NCBI GenBank assembly: GCA_963748925.1
Contig: CAVVKG010000009.1
Coordinates: 1 to 64,000 of the forward strand
DNA: 64,000 bases
Source: Cryomorpha sp963748925
GTDB lineage: Bacteria; Bacteroidota; Bacteroidia; Flavobacteriales_D; Cryomorphaceae
Direction: 5' to 3'
Within the stretch, counting starts at the first letter, position 1. The number at the start of each line of letters is the position of its first letter. A program made the position numbers and the translations under genes. Below the pieces are notes generated by a model. The model saw only the letters and a list, made by a program, of their open reading frames with translations. It was not told the DNA's origin and searched no databases. Positions 9,741 to 20,407 of the stretch are shown here, one piece after another.

Positions 9741-12700
9741 ATGTTGAACCCCCCCCTTAAATTGTCAAAGCTACCAGGTAGCCTTGCAAGTATTTTTGTC
9801 TTTTTCGCTATTTTGCTGACCTTTTCAAATTCAGCAACAGCACAGACCAGTACAGAGTTTTGGTTTGCACCACCTGAAGTTTCGCAGGGGCACGCAGGTA
9901 GCGTGCCTATTTACGTGCGTCTGGCTGCTGGTGCAGTTCCGGCTACAGTAACGATTGAAATGCCAGCCAACCCGACTGCATTCAATGGCGGTGTGCCAAT
10001 TACTATAAACCTGCCCGCAAACGGTTCGCATACAGAAAATCTTTCAACCTATGTGAATATCCTCGAAACTCGTCCTGCGAATCAGGTTCGGAACACCGGT
10101 TTGAAAATTTCCGCTACAGCCGACATAACGGCAATTTACGAGGTAAGCCCTGGGAATAATCCCGACATCTGGGCACTGAAGGGTCTGAACGGATTGGGAA
10201 CAGAGTTTTATACCCCATTTCAAAACGTTTGGCAAAACGGGAGTTATACCCCTACGCCCTACACTTCCTTCGACATCGTAGCGACGGAAGACAACACAAC
10301 TATTTTGATTTACCCCACATCAGATCTTGATGGTGGGCAACCCGCTTTTCAGAGTTTTACCATAACACTGAATGAAGGGGAAACATACTCAGGATCGGTT
10401 ACTGACCCATCTAACCCACAAAACAACCCGACAGGTTCTCAGATTATTTCTGACAAACCAATTGCTGTTTCTATAAAAGATGACTCAATTAACCCCGCCG
10501 GATACGGCGGGTGTAGAGACTTGAATGGAGATCAGCTTGTACCGGTAAACATTGTAGGTGATGAATATATCGTGAACAAGGGAGCGCTGAACTCAGACGA
10601 CCTTGCAATGATTGTTGCCACACAAAATAATACAGTTATTGAAGTTGATGGAGTTGTAGTTGCTACGCTCTTCAACGGGGAAACTTACAGAGTTCAAATT
10701 GCCAATGATCTCACTTACATCACAGGATCAAAACCATTTTATCTTATTCAGGTAAGTGGTTTTGGATGTGAAACAGGAACTGCTCTTTTGCCGCCACTTA
10801 ATTGTGCGGGGTCGGAACAAGTTAGCTTTGTGCGCTCGACAAACGAAAGCTTCTTTTTGAACCTACTGGTGCCTGCAGGAAATGAAGATGCTTTCGTATT
10901 AAATGGGAACGCCACAATTATTGATCCAAGTGATTTTTCTGTAGTTCCCGGAACAGGAGGATATTGGCTAGGAGCTCAAATTCAATTTTCAACAGGGGAA
11001 ATACCGGTTGGCACGGCCAATCTTTTGGTTAATACAGAAGAAGTTTTCTCTATGGGTCTTATCAACGGTGGCGCCTCATCAGGATGTCGCTTTGGTTACT
11101 TCTCACAATTCTCTGCAGAGATTATCGTCGATGCAGGTATTGATCAAACAGTTTGTGCCAATAAAATAACTCAACTCGGCGGTGTCATTAGCGGAGGAGC
11201 AACGAATGGTATCTGGACTTCTAACGGAACAGGTTCATTTTCGCCCGATGAATATGCTCTTGATGCAATTTACGAACCCAGCCCTGCTGACTTGAGTGCC
11301 GGATCGGTTACACTTACACTTACTTCTATCAGCAACTGTTTTCCGGTTGAAGATGAAGTTGAAATTACATATACCCCGGCTCCAATTGTTGATGCCGGCT
11401 TACCTATTACAGCTTGTGAAAACAATACTGTAGTAACCCTTAACGGATATGTTGATGTTGCCTCAGGTGCAATATGGAGCGGAGGCGATAGTTTATTTAC
11501 TCCTCATTCTGGTGTTCTTAACGCCACTTATACCCCATCCGTAGCCGAAGTTGCAAACGGTAGTGTGAAGCTGTACTTAACATCTACCGGAAACGGAAAC
11601 TGTTTTGCAGAAATGGATTCTGTTTTAATCACCTTCGGCCCTTCTCCTACGGCAAATGCAGGCCCGGATCAGACTCTTTGTGAAAACAATAATGTAGCTC
11701 AGTTAAATGGTGAAGTTACTATAGCCGGTGGCGGACAATGGTCTAGTCCTACTGGTGGATCTTTTCTTCCATCCAATCAATCGCTTACACCAACTTATAC
11801 TCCTAGCAATTCAGATTTACTAAATGGCTCGGTTACGATTACTTTTACCACTACTGATAATAGTGGGTGTTCTGCTGTAGCAGACCAAATGGTAATAACC
11901 TATACCGATGCCCCGGTTGTTGACGCAGCTAGCGATAGAACGGTATGTAAAAATAATGCAGACGTTGTTCTTAACGGTTCGGTTCTAAACGCAACTGGTG
12001 GATTATGGACTACAGGTGGATCAGGAACTTTTTCGGATGCAACTGCCTTAAACGCAACTTATACACCAAGCCTTAATGACAAGCTAAATGGTTCGGTTTC
12101 TCTTACGCTAACATCTACCGGAAACGGCGACTGTATAGCTGAAGACGATGTAATGGTTATTTCCTTCACGGACACGCCTACCGTGAATGCAGGAGCCGAT
12201 GGCTCTGTTTGTTCAAACAATTCCGCGATTTCATTAAATGGATCACTTACCATTGCCAATTTTGGAATTTGGTCTGGCGGCAACGGTACATTTAGCAATA
12301 CTACTGATCTTAATGCAGTTTACACTCCTACTCCAGCAGAAATTACGAGTGGTTCGGTAACCCTTACCCTCACCTCTCTTGATAATGGAACCTGTAATGC
12401 AGTATCAGACAACGTAACATATACGTTTACGCCATCGCCATCTGCAAACGCAGGACTAGACAGAAATATTTGTGAAAACAATGCAGCAATTACGCTGAAT
12501 GGATCTGTAACACTTGCCGGCGGAGGTGCCTGGAGCGGTGGTAATGGAAGCTATAGCCCCGATAACACAACACTGAATGCCGTTTACACTCCTACTCCAA
12601 GTGAAATATCAAGTGGTTCTGTAACTCTTACATTAACTACAACTGCTAACGGAACATGTAATCCTGAAACAGATCAGGTAGTATTTACTTTTACAGATGC

Positions 12701-15700
12701 GCCTACGGCAAACGCAGGTACAAATAAGATCGTTTGTGCAAACAATGCTGAAGTTGACCTTACCGGAGCGGTTTCAATCGCTACGGGTGGAACCTGGAGC
12801 GGTGGATTGGGAACTTATTCTCCTGATGCCAACACTTTGACTACCACATATTCGCCTACAACGACTGAAATTAACTCAGGCTCACTTACACTTACCCTTA
12901 CTACAACTGGTAACGGAACGTGTTCTGCTGTAACAGATGATGTTTTAGTTACGTTCACTCCGGCACCAACTGCCGAAGCAGGAGCCCCAATTTCAGTGTG
13001 TTCCAACAATGCACAAGTAAGCCTTAATGGATCGGTAACCATTGCAGGTGGCGGTACATGGACTGGCGGAGCCGGAACTTACAGCCCGAATGCAAACTCA
13101 TTAAACGCGCTTTACAATCCTACAGCCGCTGAAATAGCGAGCGGGTCTCTAATTCTTACACTTACCACTACCGGAAATGGAACTTGTACTCCAGTTCAAG
13201 ATGTAGTAAATATATCATTCACTCCGGCGCCGGTCGCCAATGCAGGTGCAGATGTTACCGTATGTAACAACAACGCAGTTGTTGACCTTAACGGATCTCT
13301 TACTGGCGCAACAGGTGGAATATGGAGTGGAGGTAGCGGAAGCTTCAACCCGAACAACACGACTTTGGGAGCTTCATATACTCCGAGTAACGCTGAACTT
13401 TCTAATGGTACAGTAACACTTACTCTTACCACAACCGGAAACGCTAATTGTAACGCTGTAACAGATCAGATGACAATTACAATTACACCCCCTCCTACAG
13501 TGAATGCAGGAGCCGATGATATATACTGTGCTAATAATCCGGTAATATCTTTAGGTGGTGCCGTAACTATTGCTTCCGGAGGAACCTGGAGCGGAGGTAG
13601 CGGTAGCTTCAGCCCAAATGCTTCCACACTTAATGCAACGTACACTCCAAGCCAGAGTGAAATTGATAATGGTTCGCTTACACTAACCTTAACATCTACC
13701 GGTAATGCAAATTGTGTTTCTGTTTCAGATGCGGTAACTTTCACTTTCAGTCCGGCTCCAACGGCCAATGCAGGAATTGATCAATCTCTTTGTGCCAATA
13801 ATGCAGAAGCAATATTAAACGGAACAGTAACTGTGGCAACCGGTGGAACATGGAGCGGTGGAGCTGGAAACTTCAGCCCTAGCGTCAATTCACTCAATGC
13901 TTTCTATACCCCAACACCTGCAGAAATTTCAGCAGGATCTGTTACACTTACACTTACTACAACTAATAATGGTGACTGTATTGCGGTATCAGATAATATT
14001 GTAATCTCTTTCACACCTGCGCCTACAGCAAATGCCGGACTTGATAGAACAGTCTGTGCTAATGCGCCAGATGTAACTCTAAATGGTTCTGTAACCGTAG
14101 CTACCGGTGGAACATGGAGTGGTGGAACAGGAACTTTCTCTACAAATGCAAATGACCTAAGTGCAGTTTACACACCAAGCGCAGCAGAAATTACTGCCGG
14201 GACTGCAACACTAACTCTTACTACCACGGGTAACGCAAACTGTAATCAGGTTACCGATCAGGTTGTAATTACAATTACACCCGCTCCTGTGGTTAACGCT
14301 GGAGCAGATGCAGAATTATGTGCTAATAACGCAGCCATTTCACTTGACGGATCTGTAACCGTAGCAACTGGAGGAACCTGGAGTGGTGGAAGCGGAACAT
14401 ATGCGCCAAACGCAAATGACTTGAATGCAGTTTATACCCCAAGTCAATCTGAACTTAATGCTGGAACGCTCACGCTTACGCTATCTTCAACAGGTAACGG
14501 TTCGTGTGTTGCCGTAACAGATGCTGTAACATACACATTTAGTCCTGCCCCTACTGCCGATGCAGGTACTGACCAAACACTTTGTGCAAATAATTCAGTG
14601 GCCAGTCTTACAGGATTGGTAACGATCGCAACAGGTGGCACCTGGACAAGTGGCGGTACAGGAACATTTAGCAATGCAAATGCACTCAATACTTCTTACA
14701 CTCCTTCTGCAGCAGATTTAACCGCAGGAACAGTAACGCTAACACTTACCACAACCGGTAATGATGACTGTAATGCAGTAAGCGACAACGTTGTGCTCAC
14801 TTTCACTCCCGCCCCTACAGCAAATGCAGGATCAAACAGAACTGTTTGTGCAAATGCAGCCGATGTAGCACTAAATGGGTCTGTTTCTGTCGCCTCAGGT
14901 GGAACATGGTCTGGAGGAACAGGAACATTTGCTCCCGATGCTAATACGCTAAACGCTACTTACACACCGAGTGCAGCTGAAATTACTGCAGGAACAGTAA
15001 CACTTACTCTCACCACTACTGGAAATGGAACTTGTAATCAGGTAGCAGACCAGATGGTTATTACCATTACTCCCGCTCCGGTAGTAAATGCCGGAATCGA
15101 TGAAACATTTTGTGCCAACAATCCTGCAATAAGCCTGGGTGGTTCGGTCACAATAGCTTCCGGCGCTACATGGAGTGGTGGAAATGGAACTTTTACACCT
15201 AATGCAAACGATTTAAATGCTGTTTACACTCCAAGCCAGGGTGAAATTAATGCCGGTACATTAACATTGACGCTTACCTCTTCAGGAAATGGGTCATGTG
15301 TTCCGGTATCAGATCAGGTAACTTATTTCTTCAGCCCGGCTCCAACAGCCAATGCAGGTATAGACCAAACGCTTTGCGCAAACAATGCCGAAGCTGAAAT
15401 AAACGGTTCTGTTACTATAGCAACTGGCGGAACATGGAGTGGAGGTGCAGGTAACTTCTCGCCAAGTGTAAATTCATTGAATGCATTTTATACACCTACG
15501 CCGGCAGAACTCGCCGCGGGATCGGTAACTCTGAAACTTACTACAACAGGTAATGGCGACTGTATTGCCGTAACCGACAGCTTAAAAATAACTTATACTC
15601 CGGCACCCACTGCAAATGCAGGTCTTGACAGAACTGTATGTGCGAATGCTGCTGATGTAACTCTGAATGGTACTATATCTGTAGCAACAGGTGCTACCTG

Positions 15701-17513
15701 GACTGGTGGATCAGGAACTTTTGCTCCCGATGCAAATACTTTAAACGCAGTTTATACTCCGAGTGCAGATGATATCACAAATGGATCAGTAACCCTCACG
15801 CTCACGACTACAGGAAATGGAAATTGTATTCAGGTAACCGACCAAATGGTTATTACAATTACTCCGGAGCCTACAGTAGAAGCAGGATCAGGAACTGAGT
15901 ATTGTTCTAATAATCCGGCTATTTCTCTAAATGGATCGGTAACTACTGCCACAGGCGGAACATGGAGCGGTGGAAATGGAACATTTACACCAAATGCAAA
16001 CGACCTCAACGCTGTTTATACTCCAAGTCAGGGAGAAATCAATTCAGGGTCACTTACTCTTACATTGACTTCTACCGGAAACGGATCATGTATTGCTGTT
16101 ACTGATGCAGTTACGTATACATTCGGACCTTCACCAACCGCAAATGCCGGTGTGAATCAGTCACTATGTGCTAACAATAGCGTAGTGGAACTTAACGGAG
16201 CTGTAACTATTGCGACAGGTGGAACATGGAGTGGTGGCGCAGGTAATTTTACAAATGCCAATGCCCTTAACACATTCTACACGCCTACCGCAGCTGAAAT
16301 CACTGCAGGTACAGTAACGTTGACATTGACCACAACTGGAAATGGCGATTGTAACCCCGTTGCTGACGATATTATTATCAACTTCACTCCTGCTCCGACT
16401 TCAAACGCCGGAACAGAAAAAACGGTTTGTGCAAACGACCCTGAAGTGAATCTAAATGGATCGGTATCAATTGCTACAGGAGGAACGTGGAGCGGAGGAT
16501 CAGGAACATTTACTCCTGATGCAAATGCACTAAATGCTATTTACACGCCAAGCGCAGCAGATATTTCTGCCGGCTCGGTAACATTGACTCTTACTACTAC
16601 CGGAAACGCGAATTGTAATCAGGTAACAGACCAAATGGTTATTACAATTACCCCTGCACCTATTGTGGAAGCAGGAACAGGGTCAGAGCTTTGTGCGAAT
16701 AATGCAGAAATCATCCTTAACGGATCGGTTACAGGTGCTACAGGTGGAACGTGGAGCGGTGGTAATGGTACTTTTTCACCAAATGCCAACACGCTTAATG
16801 CTAGCTACACTCCAAGCCAGGGTGAAATAAATTCAGGTTCACTTACACTTACTTTGACTTCGACCGGAAATGGACTTTGTCTCTCTGTAGAAGATATGGT
16901 AACCTATACATTCTCTCCGGCGCCAACCGCGAGTGCAGGAGTAGATCAAACGCTTTGTGCTAATAATGCTCAAGCTTCGCTGAATGGTGCCGTGACGGTT
17001 GCCACAGGTGGTACATGGACAGGTGGAGCAGGAAGCTTTTCGCCAAATGCAAACGCACTAAACGCAACTTATACACCAACTGCTGCCGAAATTACAAACG
17101 GTAGCGTAACGCTAACACTTACTACTACAGGAAACAATAATTGTAATGCTGTAGCTGACAGCCTGGTACTTACATTTACTGCTGCTCCTACAGCTAACGC
17201 AGGAACCGACAGAACAGTTTGTGCTAACAATGTAGAAGTTAGCCTAAACGGAAACGTTTCGGTTGCAACCGGTGGTATCTGGTCTGGAGGTAGCGGATCA
17301 TTTGATCCAAGCAATACATCTCTAAATCCTGTTTATACGCCTTCAGCCGGAGAAATTGCAGCAGGTCAGGTAATACTTGACACTTACTACTACAGGAAAC
17401 GGAAATTGTGTATCGGAATCAGATCAGGTTCTAATCACAATCAACCCGGAACCAATTGTAAATGCAGGATCAGATTTAACGATATGTTCAAACAACGCAA
17501 CATTCGATCTTAA
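9741..17513 (+). CDS. Giant adhesin, N-terminal part (signal peptide, IgGFc-binding-like domain, repeats 1-24)
   Basis: Uninterrupted frame of 2590 codons. Residues 1-35 form a signal peptide with a slightly long hydrophilic start (MLNPPLKLSKLPG). Residues about 40-460 resemble the IgGFc-binding N-terminal domain seen in bacterial surface proteins (STEFWFAPPE start, repeated TxExN-type strands, CGSEQ-like cysteine motifs). From residue 463 come 88-residue repeats of the pattern ANAGxDxTVCANNxxVxLNG ... GGTWSGGxGTFxPNAN ... YTPSxxEIxxGSVTLTLTTTGN. The last 45 or so residues after base 17379 are out of frame with the repeat consensus and are not real sequence of the adhesin. Confidence 0.8.
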   Translation: MLNPPLKLSKLPGSLASIFVFFAILLTFSNSATAQTSTEFWFAPPEVSQGHAGSVPIYVRLAAGAVPATVTIEMPANPTAFNGGVPITINLPANGSHTENLSTYVNILETRPANQVRNTGLKISATADITAIYEVSPGNNPDIWALKGLNGLGTEFYTPFQNVWQNGSYTPTPYTSFDIVATEDNTTILIYPTSDLDGGQPAFQSFTITLNEGETYSGSVTDPSNPQNNPTGSQIISDKPIAVSIKDDSINPAGYGGCRDLNGDQLVPVNIVGDEYIVNKGALNSDDLAMIVATQNNTVIEVDGVVVATLFNGETYRVQIANDLTYITGSKPFYLIQVSGFGCETGTALLPPLNCAGSEQVSFVRSTNESFFLNLLVPAGNEDAFVLNGNATIIDPSDFSVVPGTGGYWLGAQIQFSTGEIPVGTANLLVNTEEVFSMGLINGGASSGCRFGYFSQFSAEIIVDAGIDQTVCANKITQLGGVISGGATNGIWTSNGTGSFSPDEYALDAIYEPSPADLSAGSVTLTLTSISNCFPVEDEVEITYTPAPIVDAGLPITACENNTVVTLNGYVDVASGAIWSGGDSLFTPHSGVLNATYTPSVAEVANGSVKLYLTSTGNGNCFAEMDSVLITFGPSPTANAGPDQTLCENNNVAQLNGEVTIAGGGQWSSPTGGSFLPSNQSLTPTYTPSNSDLLNGSVTITFTTTDNSGCSAVADQMVITYTDAPVVDAASDRTVCKNNADVVLNGSVLNATGGLWTTGGSGTFSDATALNATYTPSLNDKLNGSVSLTLTSTGNGDCIAEDDVMVISFTDTPTVNAGADGSVCSNNSAISLNGSLTIANFGIWSGGNGTFSNTTDLNAVYTPTPAEITSGSVTLTLTSLDNGTCNAVSDNVTYTFTPSPSANAGLDRNICENNAAITLNGSVTLAGGGAWSGGNGSYSPDNTTLNAVYTPTPSEISSGSVTLTLTTTANGTCNPETDQVVFTFTDAPTANAGTNKIVCANNAEVDLTGAVSIATGGTWSGGLGTYSPDANTLTTTYSPTTTEINSGSLTLTLTTTGNGTCSAVTDDVLVTFTPAPTAEAGAPISVCSNNAQVSLNGSVTIAGGGTWTGGAGTYSPNANSLNALYNPTAAEIASGSLILTLTTTGNGTCTPVQDVVNISFTPAPVANAGADVTVCNNNAVVDLNGSLTGATGGIWSGGSGSFNPNNTTLGASYTPSNAELSNGTVTLTLTTTGNANCNAVTDQMTITITPPPTVNAGADDIYCANNPVISLGGAVTIASGGTWSGGSGSFSPNASTLNATYTPSQSEIDNGSLTLTLTSTGNANCVSVSDAVTFTFSPAPTANAGIDQSLCANNAEAILNGTVTVATGGTWSGGAGNFSPSVNSLNAFYTPTPAEISAGSVTLTLTTTNNGDCIAVSDNIVISFTPAPTANAGLDRTVCANAPDVTLNGSVTVATGGTWSGGTGTFSTNANDLSAVYTPSAAEITAGTATLTLTTTGNANCNQVTDQVVITITPAPVVNAGADAELCANNAAISLDGSVTVATGGTWSGGSGTYAPNANDLNAVYTPSQSELNAGTLTLTLSSTGNGSCVAVTDAVTYTFSPAPTADAGTDQTLCANNSVASLTGLVTIATGGTWTSGGTGTFSNANALNTSYTPSAADLTAGTVTLTLTTTGNDDCNAVSDNVVLTFTPAPTANAGSNRTVCANAADVALNGSVSVASGGTWSGGTGTFAPDANTLNATYTPSAAEITAGTVTLTLTTTGNGTCNQVADQMVITITPAPVVNAGIDETFCANNPAISLGGSVTIASGATWSGGNGTFTPNANDLNAVYTPSQGEINAGTLTLTLTSSGNGSCVPVSDQVTYFFSPAPTANAGIDQTLCANNAEAEINGSVTIATGGTWSGGAGNFSPSVNSLNAFYTPTPAELAAGSVTLKLTTTGNGDCIAVTDSLKITYTPAPTANAGLDRTVCANAADVTLNGTISVATGATWTGGSGTFAPDANTLNAVYTPSADDITNGSVTLTLTTTGNGNCIQVTDQMVITITPEPTVEAGSGTEYCSNNPAISLNGSVTTATGGTWSGGNGTFTPNANDLNAVYTPSQGEINSGSLTLTLTSTGNGSCIAVTDAVTYTFGPSPTANAGVNQSLCANNSVVELNGAVTIATGGTWSGGAGNFTNANALNTFYTPTAAEITAGTVTLTLTTTGNGDCNPVADDIIINFTPAPTSNAGTEKTVCANDPEVNLNGSVSIATGGTWSGGSGTFTPDANALNAIYTPSAADISAGSVTLTLTTTGNANCNQVTDQMVITITPAPIVEAGTGSELCANNAEIILNGSVTGATGGTWSGGNGTFSPNANTLNASYTPSQGEINSGSLTLTLTSTGNGLCLSVEDMVTYTFSPAPTASAGVDQTLCANNAQASLNGAVTVATGGTWTGGAGSFSPNANALNATYTPTAAEITNGSVTLTLTTTGNNNCNAVADSLVLTFTAAPTANAGTDRTVCANNVEVSLNGNVSVATGGIWSGGSGSFDPSNTSLNPVYTPSAGEIAAGQVILDTYYYRKRKLCIGIRSGSNHNQPGTNCKCRIRFNDMFKQRNIRS
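13500..17457 (+). repeat. Higher-order repeat: five copies of a three-repeat (A-B-C) block of about 792 bp
   Basis: Repeats 10-24 alternate in a fixed order of three subtypes. A has VNAG/VEAG anchors with AISLxG, YTPSQxEI and LTLTSTGN. B has AxAGxxQxLCANN with GGAGNF or similar and TTGNGDC. C has ANAGxxRTVCANAxDVxLNG and TTGNxxCNQVTDQMVITITPAP. The A-B-C block recurs five times, so the amplified unit was a triplet rather than a single repeat. Confidence 0.75.
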
Positions 17514-19716
17514 CGGATCGGTATTAAATGCAGCGGGAGGACAGTGGTCTGGTGGATTGGGAACTTACAGCACAGGTAATACTGACCTGAATGCTACGTA
17601 CACGCCAACTCTACCTGAAATTGTTGCAGGTTCTGTAACCTTCACCCTTACCTCAACCGGAAATGGTGGATGTATCGCAGTAACAGATCAAATGACAGTA
17701 ACATTTACTCCATCACCGACGGTAAATGCCGGTACTGATATCACACTTTGTGCATCGGCACCTGTAGCAACTCTAAACGGAAACTTCAGTGTATCCGGTG
17801 GAGCACAGTGGAGTGGAGGTAGTGGAACATTCTCACCGAATGCTCTGGCTATGAACGCAACCTATACTCCTACACCTGCCGAGGTAGCAAATGGAAGTGT
17901 AACACTTACTTTAACGACTATCACCAATGGAAACTGTTTACCGGAAACTGATCAGGTGGTTATCAACTTTGATGCACAGCCTACAGTTAATGCAGGAGCT
18001 AATCTTGTGTCTTGTGCTAACAATCAGGTGGTGTCTCTTAACGGATCATTTACAAATGCCGATGGTGTAGAGTGGAGCGGTGGCTTAGGTTTCTTTAACC
18101 CAAGCAATGATGACCCTTCTGCAAGTTATACCCCGAGCAACGCAGAGATTATTAATGGAGGTGTAACACTTACGCTTACCACTACAGGCTCTGGTGCTTG
18201 TGCTGATGTGAGCGATAACGTAACGATTAGCATTAACCCTGCCCCAATTGTTTCTGCAGGAGCAGATCAAACTGCCTGTGCAAATAACAGCCTGGTTCAG
18301 TTGAATGGAAGCATTCAATTTGCAGGAGGAGGTCAATGGTCTGGAGGATCGGGAGCTTTCTCGCCAAGTGCCAATGCCCTTTCGGCTTCTTATCAGCCAA
18401 GTGCAGCTGACCTTTCGGCAGGATTTGTAACCCTTACGCTTACAAGCGTAGGTAACGGTACATGTAATGCGGTAACAGATCAAATGATAATAACTTTAAC
18501 ACCAGCACCTATTGCAGATGCAGGTACAGATATTACAGCTTGTGAAAACAATGCTACAGTGCAGCTTAATGGATCGTTTACAGTATCCGAAGGTGCAAAC
18601 TGGAGTGGTGGCGCAGGTTCTTTTAACCCAAGTGCGAGCGACGTAAACGCTATTTACACTCCATCGCAATCAGAATTGAACAATGGAACAGTAACACTTA
18701 CGCTTACCACTTTTGGTAATGGTAACTGTTTACCTTCAAGCGACCAGGTCGTTCTAAACTTTACTCCCGCTCCCGAAGTGGAAGCAGGCGAAGACTACTT
18801 TGTTTGTGTTGATGATCTGGTTGTACCTCTTACAGGAAGTGTTTCAGGACCAACAAGCTCAGGAATATGGACTACATCAGGTACAGGCGTATTTGTGCCA
18901 AATGCTTCGGCATTGAACGGAACGTATCAGGTATCTTCTGCCGATTCATTGGCTGGTGAGATTACCATCACACTTACATCAACTTCAAATGGTCTTTGTA
19001 CACCGGTTACTGATGAGATCACGGTTTATATCTCGCCTGCCGGAACTTCTAACGCTGGTCCCGATCAGGAGATTTGTAAAAACAACCCGAATGTATCAGT
19101 TACAGGTGTAATTGGTGGTGCTGCAACAAGTGGTACCTGGTTAACTAGTGGTTCAGGTGTGTTTACACCAAATGCAAATCAACCGACGGTAAATTATATT
19201 CCGAGTCAGGCCGATCTTGACGCAGGCGATGTAACACTTACCTTTGCGGTTAACTCGTGTAATCAAGCTACCGACGATGTTGTGATTACCTTCACTCCAT
19301 CACCTGTTGTAGCTGCAGGAACAGACATTACAGTATGTTCATCTGAAACGGAAGTGCAATTACTCGGATCAGTAAGTGGAGCTTCGGCTACGGGATTATG
19401 GACATCCAGCGGAAGCGGAACCTTTATTCCGAATGCCAATACATTGAATGCTCAGTACCAGTTTTCTGCGCAAGATGAAGACGATCAGGTAATCACACTT
19501 GTGCTTAAAGCAACAGATATCGGAAATTGTATAAATGTGAGCGATTCGCTTACGCTAAACATATTCCCGGAAGGAACAGCTGAGGCTGGAGAAAACGTGG
19601 TAGCATGTGATAACAATCCGGAAGTACAGCTTGCAGGAGTGCTCACAGGTGCTGACCAGGCACTTGTGGACTACAAGCGGTACCGGAACATTCGCACCAA
19701 ATGCGCAAACACTTAA
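17377..19716 (+). CDS. Giant adhesin, fragment 2 (repeats 25-33)
   Basis: Continuation of the repeat region in the next frame. It starts with the second half of repeat 24 (LTLTTTGNGNC) and runs through nine further ANAG...C...LNG repeats, with the same TWSGG and YTPS landmarks. There is no signal peptide and no plausible independent start, so it cannot be a separate gene. The true frame ends near 19664 at a CTTG. Confidence 0.75.
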   Translation: MTLTTTGNGNCVSESDQVLITINPEPIVNAGSDLTICSNNATFDLNGSVLNAAGGQWSGGLGTYSTGNTDLNATYTPTLPEIVAGSVTFTLTSTGNGGCIAVTDQMTVTFTPSPTVNAGTDITLCASAPVATLNGNFSVSGGAQWSGGSGTFSPNALAMNATYTPTPAEVANGSVTLTLTTITNGNCLPETDQVVINFDAQPTVNAGANLVSCANNQVVSLNGSFTNADGVEWSGGLGFFNPSNDDPSASYTPSNAEIINGGVTLTLTTTGSGACADVSDNVTISINPAPIVSAGADQTACANNSLVQLNGSIQFAGGGQWSGGSGAFSPSANALSASYQPSAADLSAGFVTLTLTSVGNGTCNAVTDQMIITLTPAPIADAGTDITACENNATVQLNGSFTVSEGANWSGGAGSFNPSASDVNAIYTPSQSELNNGTVTLTLTTFGNGNCLPSSDQVVLNFTPAPEVEAGEDYFVCVDDLVVPLTGSVSGPTSSGIWTTSGTGVFVPNASALNGTYQVSSADSLAGEITITLTSTSNGLCTPVTDEITVYISPAGTSNAGPDQEICKNNPNVSVTGVIGGAATSGTWLTSGSGVFTPNANQPTVNYIPSQADLDAGDVTLTFAVNSCNQATDDVVITFTPSPVVAAGTDITVCSSETEVQLLGSVSGASATGLWTSSGSGTFIPNANTLNAQYQFSAQDEDDQVITLVLKATDIGNCINVSDSLTLNIFPEGTAEAGENVVACDNNPEVQLAGVLTGADQALVDYKRYRNIRTKCANT

Positions 19717-20407
19717 TCCAACTTATGTACCTAGTGAGGGCGATCTTGTGAACGGATCAGTTAACCTGATCTTGGCAGGTGTAAATAGCTGTAACAATGC
19801 TACAGACTTCATGAATATTACATTCACCGACGGACCTGTAGTAACAGCAGGACCTGACCAGGCTGCTTGTGGTGATGTGTTCCCATTCCAGGTAACTGGT
19901 ACTTTTGCCAACTCCGACCGGTGCACAATGGAGTACTTCAGGAGTGGTACATTCCAGAATGCCAATAATCCGAACACGTTCTATGTCGCGAGTCAAAACG
20001 ATATTGACAATGGAGGTGTCTACCTCATGTTTACATCGACAGGAAACGGCAATTGTTTTCCGGTAACAGATTCACTGCTTATTTCCATAAGCAGCGGGGT
20101 AACAGTTGATGCAGGAGAGGATAGAAGCGCCTGTGTGGACGCAAGTTCCATTCAACTGTATGGTGACATAAGTAATGGATCTACTACAGGAACATGGACT
20201 ACTTCCGGAAACGGAACCTTTAGCCCGAACGCCAATGCAATCAATGCTGTATACAACTTCACTCAGCAGGATATTGATGGCGGAAATGTAACATTGACGC
20301 TTACATCTACCAACAACGGTATTTGTAATCCGGCAAGCGATGAATTTGAACTGTACTTTTGGTACTGCAGCCTATGTATTTGCAGGTGGAAACATCGATG
20401 TTTGTAA
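19607..20407 (+). CDS. Giant adhesin, fragment 3 (repeats 33-36)
   Basis: Carries the adhesin repeats from LWTTSGTGTFAPNAQT onward, in the third frame. Repeats here are more diverged (VTAGPDQAACGDV, VDAGEDRSACVDA). The true frame leaves near 20359 within a TTTT run, where the next frame continues FGTAAYVFAGGNIDVC. Confidence 0.7.
   Translation: MITIRKYSLQECSQVLTRHLWTTSGTGTFAPNAQTLNPTYVPSEGDLVNGSVNLILAGVNSCNNATDFMNITFTDGPVVTAGPDQAACGDVFPFQVTGTFANSDRCTMEYFRSGTFQNANNPNTFYVASQNDIDNGGVYLMFTSTGNGNCFPVTDSLLISISSGVTVDAGEDRSACVDASSIQLYGDISNGSTTGTWTTSGNGTFSPNANAINAVYNFTQQDIDGGNVTLTLTSTNNGICNPASDEFELYFWYCSLCICRWKHRCL

Noticed and set aside
19607..19660. Independent start for the 19607 frame (residues MITIRKYSLQEC...)
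   Set aside because: It is out of frame with the repeat consensus until base 19664, so the start is spurious.
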